This document shows, in pieces, positions 18,752-27,366 of a stretch of 33,685 nucleotides of DNA. Every line of letters begins with the position of its first letter. The first letter of the stretch is position 1. The stretch is taken from contig JANSLP010000339.1 of NCBI GenBank assembly GCA_029298735.1, positions 1 to 33,685 of the forward strand, read 5' to 3'. Under the pieces are notes generated by a model. That model had not been told where the DNA came from. It saw only the letters and a program-made list of their open reading frames with translations, and searched no databases. The position numbers and the translations under genes are program-made. The DNA comes from Ophiostoma sp. CBS 140.51 (taxonomy: Eukaryota > Ascomycota > Sordariomycetes > Ophiostomatales > Ophiostomataceae).

Positions 18752-19820
18752 ATGTCTGCTTCCGACGACACAATCGAGGTTCGCCAGAAGAACACTTCGG
18801 TCGACCACGAGAGCAAAGACGGCATGAACAACCACGAGGCTGTCAACGCCGAGTTCGCGGGCGAGTATGCTTCCGAGGATGACCAGCCGCTCGCCTGGAG
18901 CCGGATCCGCGAGTACTCGCAGGACTTCTTTTCGGAGTTCCTGGGCACCATGATCCTGCTGCTGTTTGGTGACGGTGTCGTGGCCCAGGTTGTCTTGTCC
19001 AAGGACGTCAAGGGCGACTACCAGTCCATTTCCTGGGGTTGGGGGTAAGCTTTTGCTCTTCTCTATATATTTGAATATAGTCGTCCCAGCTTGATCATTT
19101 ACTTACACACCGTATAGCATCGGCGTCATGCTCGGCGTCTACGTCGCCGGCAAGTCGGGCGGTCACCTTAACCCTGCAGTCACGCTCGCCAACTGCGTGT
19201 TCCGCGGCCACCCGTGGAAGAAGTTCCCCGTCTACTTCCTCGCCCAGCTCACCGGTGCCATGACTGGCGCTGCCATTGTCTACGGCAACTACCGCTCCGC
19301 CATTGACCAGTTCGAGGGCGGCAACAATATCCGCACCGTCAGCGGCGACACTGCCACCGCTGGCATCTTCTGCACGTACCCGGCCGCCTTCATGACCCGC
19401 ACCGGCATGGCCTTCTCTGAGTTCATTGCCTCGACGATCCTGCAGTTTGTCATCTTTGCGCTGACGGATGCCAACAACATTGGCGCCGGCCCGCTGACGC
19501 CTCTCTGCCTCTTCTTCCTCATCTTTGGTATCGGTGCTTGCTTCGGTTGGGAGACGGGCTACGCCATCAACCTGGCCCGTGACTTTGGCCCGCGTCTGGT
19601 CAGCTACATGATTGGCTACGGCCACGAGGTCTGGTCGTTTGGCGGCTACTACTTCTGGATCCCCATGGTGATGCCGTTCCTGGGCTGCCTGTTTGGCGGT
19701 TTCCTGTACGATACCTTCATCTACACCGGCCCCAGCCCGATGAACACGCCCTGGCTGGGCCTGAAGCGTCTGGTGCACCCCCGCAAGACGCGGTCGCCCT
19801 GGGTCGTGTCGAACGTGTAA
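18752..19820 (+). CDS. aquaglyceroporin / glycerol facilitator (MIP family)
   Basis: Plasma-membrane channel for facilitated glycerol (and perhaps water) movement, 331 aa. Exons are 18752-19044 and 19118-19820; the 73 nt intron (GTAAGC...TATAG) rejoins WGWGIGVMLGVY. The first pore motif NPA is at 116-118 (GGHLNPAVTLAN). The second is NLA at 249-251, followed by Arg252-Asp253; the Asp after NxAR is the glyceroporin mark and the Arg is the selectivity-filter residue. NLA in the second loop is also seen in yeast Fps1, but this protein lacks the long N- and C-terminal regulatory tails of Fps1. The roughly 50-residue acidic N-terminus precedes the first helix (DFFSEFLGTMILLLFGDGVVAQ). Its place between glycerol kinase and glycerol-3-phosphate dehydrogenase genes supports a role in glycerol uptake; efflux for osmoregulation is the alternative. 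Confidence 0.95.
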
Positions 19821-20748
19821 GCGTTGAAAGACTGCCTCAAAGAAAAAACTTGCAAAAAAGAAAGAAAAGCAATAGGAGAGGTCGTCCCGTGGCGCTGGTA
19901 TATTCTATTTTTGCGTTGCTGCCAACTGTCCCCAAGACTGCGGGTTGACACTTTTTTTTATCCGAAAACCTTATTCTGCGTTTCTTCCCTTCATCTCTCC
20001 TACTACTACCACACTGTATCTATTTTTTCTTCCCAAAACCATTGTATCTATTCTATATCCTTTATTTTAGTTTTCACATTGCTAGCAAAAAATCATTGCG
20101 TTTTTAGCCGAATCTATTTTTTTTCTTAGCCAATTTTCTTTTCACTATTGCCTCTTGCCTTTACTGATAACTCCTACTCCTGCGGAGAGGGATTATGCTA
20201 TGCTAGCCTTCCATTCCTTTTGTCCTTTGCCGTCCCCTTGTCTTTTCTTTTCTTCGGAGCCGCATGCTATCTGTGCGCTGAATCCTTTAAAGAGCCACTG
20301 TTCGTTGAAAGAAGACAATACCAATATTGCTATCGTTATTGAACCCTGAACACATCATGCCACTTTCTGCTTCTCCAGAATTGCAACTCCAAGCGAACCC
20401 GTCAGCCTGTCTTTGGCCCACTGTCCAGGTCTCTCCGCACAGACAACCAAATGGTCCCTATTTTACGGGGCAAGAAATAAGAAAACCCAGAAAAAGGCAC
20501 GTACATTACGGTGACCGAATGAGTGCATCATTTTGGGGTCAGCAGTTGCTTGGACTGTTTGGTTGATTACGGCGTACTTTGAAAGTCATGACGTTTGACG
20601 ATTCCAAGCCTGTTTTTGGCCTCTTGATGGTCATCACTGTGAACCAAGGGAGAACCAACTGCAAACAGTGCTTTTGTGTGTTTTAAGGCCGATCTTGGCG
20701 TGGCTGAGTTAATGCCACGGCGGCTGCCAAGTTGGAGTTGGGATCGCC

Positions 20749-20780
20749 CTGTGTGTGCCTGTGTGTGCCTGTGTGTGCTG
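20749..20780. repeat. 10-base tandem repeat
   Basis: GTGTGTGCCT is repeated in tandem as two exact units plus a third unit ending CTG. It is a short minisatellite with no assigned role. Confidence 0.7.
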
Positions 20781-22741
20781 TAATGTACTGCTAAGGACTG
20801 TATTTTACAGCTGTCTGTTCGCCCTGAAGCTTGGGTCAACTTGGCCTGACTTGGCTGACCTTTTGGTCCGCCTTGGCAAACAGTCTTATTTTGGAGGGTA
20901 GGTATTGGATCGAAATACGGACATTTGTCGATTCCATCTCATCTGAAAGCACATGTTCTGCAGAGTTTGTTGGCCTTAGAATTTTCTACAGGCGTTCTAG
21001 GGGCAACCGGCTAGCGTTCTTCCACTAACGGAGAGGCGAACAGGAAGGAGGCTCTCGCCGGGCCCGCCTGCGGATGTGCCGACAACCGCGAACAAAGAGG
21101 AAAGGTCCAGGTTGTGGGAGAAAAAGCCACAGAAAAATAAGGGGCACAGAATCTTTCTTCGTCAACTGCCTGCGGAACCACCTGATGCGGTGCAACAATA
21201 TCTCTTCTCTTTTACATGCGCGTACTGCCACAGAGCGGAAACGGCAATGGCAATAAGCAACTCCCAAGCCCGGGCGAGACGGGACTGCGGAGAGTTGCAC
21301 TGGGCCGGCAGAACTGGCCAAGTGGCTGGCAGGCTGGGAAACTGCCGGGAATGGCAGTCTTACCACCATGATGGATGATGGCGACGCTGTAAAAAGAGAG
21401 AAAACAAGAAAATACGACAAAGAATGTGACGAAGAAAAAGAGGGGACGACGGCCGCCCGTCTCGTGAGAATAGGGAAGGTGCAAGTCAGGTGCGCCCGCA
21501 GTCTACTGTCAGAAAAGGCTAGAGCGAGGCACAACGTATGAGACCGAGCCCCGAGGCTCGACTTTGCAGTGATGACAAGGTTTTGCTTTCTTTTTTGTCG
21601 GCGGCTACGGATGTAGAATATTGGAGAGAGCCTAGAGGAGAGGAAAAGGCTGGAGCTGAATGCGGCTTCCAACGGCCTCGCCTGTTCGCTGCTCGCTTTT
21701 GGTCTGCTGGGTCTCGATTGGTCTGACCTGGCGCCGCCCACGTTGTCGACTGCCCACGAGGCCATGAACGACAGCAGGAACGACTGTTAAGGTGAGCGGG
21801 GCCCATGAACGCTCCTTCCAGAAACCACGCAAGACGGACGAGGGCGAGAACGCCTCTCCAAATGCCCCATACGGACAATTCCTGGAGGATGACAGCAAAA
21901 CGTGATCTTGTGATCGAACTGTTTTTCTTTTTTCCTTTCTAAGAACATGCATTTGTGCTATTTTATGTAATTATTTTTGTGAAAGAAAAAAAATTCGGTG
22001 GCAGGCAAAAGTCCTTCGGTGCCTCGGTGGTCTACTGCTGGTACCAAAATGGATTAGTCGCCACTTCCGCTTTTGGAGTGTCTGGCCGTGTTCACACATG
22101 CCCTACCCTGGGAGCCCCTATCCAATGGGAATCCACCCAGAATGGGCCTTTTGTCAGGGTTCACATGTGGTTTACAGCGTCTATTTGCCCTAGTCCCACT
22201 GATGACAGACCTCGAGAGTCACGAGTCTACACAGTATTCGTAGCAATCACCAAGGCCAACGACTGTATTTCTTCTCACAGAAAGTGCATTTCAACGGTAA
22301 TGCAATTATCCTTTTAACAGAGCTGACAGAGCTCTCACCAATATCATCGCGAACGAAATGAGGGGAAAGGTATCAGGTCAGAGTCTGGATAGCTTCACAC
22401 ACATCTTCGTTTGGTCACATCGTCGATTGCAGAAGTGTCCAAGCTCCTTGCTCCCAGAGCTTCTCCTCTTCTTGCTTCTCCTCTCTTCATTCTTCATGCA
22501 TGCATGGTCTTTTGTGAATGTCCCTTGGCCTGCTTTCGCCTGCGCCCCTCTCTTTAATGTGGTTTAATGTGGCACTCCAACGCCATCTTGGTCTGGCCTT
22601 GTCGGCCCTTTTCTTTGCCTTCTGGGTCGTCTTGGCCGTCTCGGTCTTCTCGTCTTGCAATATTCGACGCTACGTTCCCCGCCCGTTACGGCTTGGCATT
22701 GCAGCGTCCGTAGTGCCCGTGGTGTGGCTCCGCCGGGCGTC

Positions 22742-22842
22742 CGGTGGGTGTGCACCGAGAAACCGAATCTGACTAATATTCGCTGTCTCGGTGTCTTGGG
22801 ACCGAAAATCTAAATTTCGGTATAGTCGGTGTGTACATACCG
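22742..22842. promoter_or_regulatory. cluster of CGGT/ACCG half-sites with hairpin
   Basis: Eight CGGT or ACCG tetramers start at 22742, 22754, 22762, 22789, 22801, 22818, 22827 and 22839. Two of them form a hairpin (ACCGAAA 22801-22807 with TTTCGGT 22815-22821), and 22827-22842 reads CGG-N10-CCG, the inverted-triplet form bound by many Zn2Cys6 dimers. It could be a binding module for one of the two cluster regulators; that link is inference. Confidence 0.35.
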
Positions 22843-24302
22843 AGATCCTGGGCTATGGTTCACGCTAGTGGTTGGAGAAACAAGCTCCCAAGCTCCACGA
22901 GGCTGAAGCTCCCCCCACTTCTACCCACTCTCTTCCATCTTTTTTTTACTTGACCACCTCAAAGAACCGAAAGCTCCCTTTCACATTCATGGAATTAATC
23001 GCCTCCGTCTTGCTCGGTGTCTCAACAAAAAGGCACCGAGGCATGGGATGAGAGAAGTCCCTCTTTCAAGAGCTCAGTTGACCGTCCACGTCGTCAGCCC
23101 AGATTAAGTCCCAGCTGCTCCAAATCAGGGGAAACACAGGCAAAACGTGCAAGCTTGCAACAAAAACTGTGCACATCATGCTCCCCCAATAAACTAGAAA
23201 ACTATGGAGAACGGGCCATCTCGGCCTTCTTGTTTGGATCTGCACTGAGCAAAAGAGTGAAAGAATGGGGCCCCTCCCTCCAAAAAGCAATGACGAGATG
23301 TGAGTTGTGGAGAAACATGAGGGCCCCAGACGGCAGGTGCAGCCAAACAGAGACCCAGCTTCGGAGCATCAGAGGGAAGGGGCAACCTAGGTTGGGGTGA
23401 ACACGGGGTCGTGACTGTCGTATACGGAGAAGGAGCAAGTGTAATCTGCAATACGTCGCCTCGTTTTGGAAGGCGTTGTTGGCCATCTGGCAAGGCAAGA
23501 GCATGGCAATGTCACCTGTCATAGGGCCATAGTGGTGCTTTTCCGTGTCTTTTCTGGCAGGTTTCTGGGCTTTTTCTGGCGTTCTTCTGGTCTTTTCTTT
23601 GGTAGAATCCTGAGCAGCCGAGTCTCAGTACCTGAGTGGGCGCTTTGTTAGCCTCGAACACATCAGGGCGATTATCTGCGCGCGACTGGGCGCTTTTTGG
23701 TGTAGTCTGGTGTCTCTTGGTGTGTTTTGGTGCTTCCGTTTTCGCCCTCTCTCGCCTTAACTCGTGCCTGCCCGCTCCATTCTCGCCCGCCACAGTGCTC
23801 CCAGACGGCCGTCATTTCTCCGGCTTTGCCTGACGCACCCAACAAGCCCAACCAAAACAACCCACAATCGCCCACAGTCATCCTTTTCATGCTGTCCCAC
23901 GCCGGCCATAGATCCGCCGGGATATGCGTGTGAACCTTTTTCTCTTCCCTTTTTTGCCGTTTTTTCCAGTTTTAATATAATTGAGGTCTTTTCGATCGTT
24001 TATACAGAATTCATTTATTATTACGCGTTGAGAACGGACCCCAACTTTTCTTCTCTTTTCCCTCTTCTCCTTTTTTGTTTTGTTTTCCATTTTCCTCTTT
24101 CGTCTGTTTTTGAATGTCGATATATTCAAACGATACCCCCAATACGACATACCACGACGTGCAGTCGACAATATCACATACAACATCACACATCGACCAC
24201 ATCGACTACCTCAACATCAACTCGACTCTAGACTGACGACGTCCTACTCTCAACCGCTTTCCTTTCTCTCCTTCTCCCACCTCTCTTCACACAACTCACA
24301 AC

Positions 24303-26363
24303 ATGGCGTGGCGCCTCCCCCACGTCCGGCGGCCATTGCTCATCTCGGCCGCCGCTGTCGGTGCTGTTGTCACCGGCGGTACCCTCTACGCCGTCACCCG
24401 GAAGCACGCACCGAGAGTCCCCATGCCCATCGTCCCAGTCCAGCGTGACTCCGCCGGAGCCATCCAGCCACCAGCCTTCCGGTCCGCCAAGTCCCGCGCC
24501 GAGCAGATTGCCGACCTGCGTTCATCACACCCCCAGAACCAGACGACCGACGCTTCATCATTAACGACTTCTTCTTCACAAAAATCCTCCGAATATGATT
24601 TGTTGATTATTGGCGGCGGTGCTACGGGTACTGGTATTGCCCTTGATGCGGCCACTCGTGGTCTCAAGGTCGCCCTGGTCGAGCGTGACGATTTCTCGGC
24701 TGGTACCAGCTCCAAGAGCACCAAGCTCGTCCACGGTGGTGTCCGCTACCTCGAAAAGGCTATCTGGAACCTGGACTACGGCCAACTGGAGCTTGTTATC
24801 GAGGCTCTGGGCGAGCGCAAGACCTTCCTCGAAATCGCACCGCATCTGTCCAGCCAGCTGCCCATTCTGCTGCCCCTCCAGCACTGGTGGCAGGTCCCTT
24901 ACTTCTGGGTCGGCACCAAGGCCTACGATCTGCTGAGCGGCTCCCAGGGCCTTGACGGCTCTTACTGGCTTGGCAAGTCCAAGGCTGTTGAGAAGTTCCC
25001 CTTGCTCAACTCGGACCGCATGGTGGGCGGTCTCGTCTACTACGATGGCCAGCAAAACGATGCTCGCACCAACGTTTCTCTCGCCCTGACTGCCATGCTC
25101 TATGGCGCCACCGTCGTTAACCACGTCGAGGTGACCTCGCTCGAGAAGGATGCTGCCGGCAAGATTATTGGTGCCCGTGTCCGTGATACCCTGAACGAAA
25201 ACGACGACAGCTTCACGATCCGCGCCAAGGGTGTCATCAACGCTACCGGTCCCTTCTCTGACGCCGTCGAGCACATGGACAACCCCGCCAAGCCTACCAT
25301 GATCTCGCCCTCGTCCGGTGCCCACATTATCCTGCCCGGCAACATCTGCCCCAACGGCATGGGTCTGCTCGATGCTGCCACTTCTGACGGCCGTGTCGTC
25401 TTTGTCCTGCCCTGGGAGGGCCGCACTCTGGCCGGTACCACCGACAATCCGTGCGCTATCGAGCGTTCCCCCGAGGCTACTACCGAGGATGTCGACTTTA
25501 TCCTGAAGGAGGTCCGCAAGCTGGTCTCGCCCGACGCCCCGCTCTCCCACAAGGATATTCTAGCCACCTGGTCTGGTATCCGCCCTCTCGTCAAGAACCC
25601 CAACTCCAAGAACACCGAGTCTCTCGTTCGCAGCCACCTTGTCACCGTCTCGCCCTCTGGTCTCCTGACCTGTGCCGGTGGCAAGTGGACTACCTACCGC
25701 CAGATGGCCCAGGATGCCGTCGATGATGCCATCCGCGCTTTCCACCTGAACCCCGAGCGCGGCATCGCTCTCGAGGCCGTTGGCTCCTCCGCCACCTCCT
25801 TCACCCCTGCTGCTACCACCGGTGCCTGCGTCACCAAGTCTGTCCCTCTGATTGGTGCCCACGGCTTCTCTCCCGCTCTCCCTGCTCAGCTCAAGGAGGT
25901 CTACCCCGCTGTTGACGCCGATGTTGTCCAGCACCTCGCTTCTAACTACGGTGACCGCGCCTGGTCCATCCTGTCCTCTTCTGCTTCCTCACCGTCCGCT
26001 CGCCTGATCCCCACCTTCCCCATCACTGAGGCTGAGATCCGCTACGGTATCCGCAACGAGTCCGCCTGCACTGCTGTCGATGTCCTGGCCCGCCGTACCC
26101 GTCTGGCCTTTGTTGACGTCCAGGCTGCCCGCGAGGCTCTGCCCCGTGTGATTTCCATTCTGGGCGACGAGCTCAAGTGGTCCGAGGCCACCAAGGAGCG
26201 CGAGTTTGAGCAGTCCCTGATGTACCTAAAGTCGATGGGTCTGGACCAGGTCAAGGCCGCCACCCAGCAGACCCAGACCGTCAAGGAGAGCGTCCGCAAG
26301 CCGGCAGCCACCCCCGCTGTCGACTGGGACGTCGAGAAGACTGGCAACAACGTTGCATTATAG
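24303..26363 (+). CDS. GUT2: FAD-dependent glycerol-3-phosphate dehydrogenase, mitochondrial
   Basis: Oxidises glycerol-3-phosphate to dihydroxyacetone phosphate at the mitochondrial inner membrane and passes electrons to ubiquinone; it also serves the glycerol-3-phosphate shuttle. Single exon of 686 aa. The N-terminus is basic and followed by a hydrophobic segment (residues 11-31), the targeting and membrane-anchor arrangement of fungal Gut2. The FAD dinucleotide fold is LLIIGGGATGTG (GGGATGTG at 104-111), followed by ATRGLKVALVERDDF and KLVHGGVRYLEKA (from 141), both family hallmarks. Other conserved pieces are LLPLQHWWQVPYFWVG, VNATGPFSD-like INATGPFSDAV, and TCAGGKWTTYRQMA near the end of the catalytic domain. 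The C-terminal domain with DVLARRTRLAF is complete. The start at 24303 follows CTCACAAC. It completes the pathway begun by the neighbouring channel and kinase. Confidence 0.96.
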   Translation: MAWRLPHVRRPLLISAAAVGAVVTGGTLYAVTRKHAPRVPMPIVPVQRDSAGAIQPPAFRSAKSRAEQIADLRSSHPQNQTTDASSLTTSSSQKSSEYDLLIIGGGATGTGIALDAATRGLKVALVERDDFSAGTSSKSTKLVHGGVRYLEKAIWNLDYGQLELVIEALGERKTFLEIAPHLSSQLPILLPLQHWWQVPYFWVGTKAYDLLSGSQGLDGSYWLGKSKAVEKFPLLNSDRMVGGLVYYDGQQNDARTNVSLALTAMLYGATVVNHVEVTSLEKDAAGKIIGARVRDTLNENDDSFTIRAKGVINATGPFSDAVEHMDNPAKPTMISPSSGAHIILPGNICPNGMGLLDAATSDGRVVFVLPWEGRTLAGTTDNPCAIERSPEATTEDVDFILKEVRKLVSPDAPLSHKDILATWSGIRPLVKNPNSKNTESLVRSHLVTVSPSGLLTCAGGKWTTYRQMAQDAVDDAIRAFHLNPERGIALEAVGSSATSFTPAATTGACVTKSVPLIGAHGFSPALPAQLKEVYPAVDADVVQHLASNYGDRAWSILSSSASSPSARLIPTFPITEAEIRYGIRNESACTAVDVLARRTRLAFVDVQAAREALPRVISILGDELKWSEATKEREFEQSLMYLKSMGLDQVKAATQQTQTVKESVRKPAATPAVDWDVEKTGNNVAL

Positions 26364-27366
26364 TGAAAAATAGGGGTTGTGTGAAAAACGAAGGCAGTTG
26401 ATTTATGACGTTTTCCTTTGCATATTTGGCTTATTATACTACCAGCATTTGTTGCCTTTTTTGTATCTTTTATTTACCATTTATATCTTTTTTTCTTCCT
26501 GTTGTATATTGCCATACTCTTTTGTATTTACGCTAGACGACGAAAGACGGCCATCTTTATATGTTCCTATTTTTAGAATGAACTGCCGAACTGCACACAA
26601 ACTTTATATATACAGTGCACATATCGAACACCGTTTTCCACAGCACGACCGTTTTCTACCACCAAGAATTAATTCCCGTACGGTGACATGAGCTCAGGAA
26701 CAAGACCAGATGAGACCCGACGAGATGGGTATTAGTGAAAAAGAAGAAGAAGAAAAATTACCCAATACGGTGTAAGTGACCGGAGAATAAACTGATTGGT
26801 CCATCTGGCATCAAGAGAGGTCAACTGCCGTGCGTTCTGTGACTGGACGAAATCTGGTGACGTCCTGCATATATGTGATGACGTAATGGTCAGGTGACCA
26901 GTCAAGTCTACTTAGGTCTCCATAGAAGGTCTACACTCAATAGTTGCGGCTGACGATGTTCTCATGATCTTTGTGTTCATTTCATTTCATTTTCTTCATT
27001 CTCATTTCCTTTATCTTGTCGCCATGAATTTGAACAATGACGTGCTTTGTCTACTCCTGGTCCGGCGGCGGACCGGATGCGCGCCGAGCTCTTTTATTGG
27101 GTGTATTTTGACCTCCGCGTTGGAGTGCCTTCCTTCTTTTAGCGCCCCTGTTCAGCCCCGGCCGTTCCTGCCAAAATTTTGCGACGAACCGAACCCCACT
27201 GCGAGGGGCCGACAAACAACCTCACTCAATCAATATTCGAGGTCACAAGGAAACCAACACGGAGCATCGCCTCAACGGGGCATCGCATGCACGAACAATC
27301 ACACCCTTATCGCATCATTTGCGACGATACGTCGCAACCATGACTGACTGATTGCGTCTCGTCAGT
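26364..27366. other. intergenic region, GUT2 3' flank and regulator 2 promoter/leader
   Basis: About 1 kb without a recognisable gene. The left part is AT- and T-rich (GUT2 3' end); the right part is the presumed promoter and leader of the second Zn2Cys6 regulator. An open frame of about 108 codons starting at ATG 27025 overlaps this leader but has no domain and is probably noncoding. Confidence 0.45.
27340..27351 (+). promoter_or_regulatory. minimal upstream ORF before regulator 2
   Basis: ATG ACT GAC TGA forms a three-residue upstream ORF that ends 15 bases before the presumed main ATG at 27367. If it lies in the mature leader it could lower translation of the regulator. An intron ending at CGTCAG (27366 side) could remove it. 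Confidence 0.4.

Larger units (their letters stand above)
19821..24302. other. 4.5 kb intergenic region between aquaglyceroporin and GUT2
   Basis: No recognisable protein gene or RNA gene lies here. The left part holds the aquaglyceroporin 3' flank; the right part holds the GUT2 promoter and a CT-rich leader, with a TATA-like TATATTC near 24120. Inside are a 10-base tandem repeat (20749-20780) and a dense cluster of CGGT/ACCG half-sites (22742-22842). Several overlapping frames of 60-250 codons are open on both strands, but none has a domain, and their composition is simple. It is the longest gene-free stretch in the block. Confidence 0.45.

Noticed and set aside
21025..21765. 246-codon minus-strand frame in the long gap
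   Set aside because: Ser/Arg/Pro-rich composition without any domain; overlapping frames on both strands are also open, as expected from composition alone.
22518..22772. 84-codon plus-strand frame with two hydrophobic stretches, possible small membrane protein
   Set aside because: It has no domain, overlaps the CGGT/ACCG site cluster, and lies in a region where several frames are open by chance.
24576..25550. 324-codon minus-strand frame opposite GUT2
   Set aside because: Antisense shadow; no domain.
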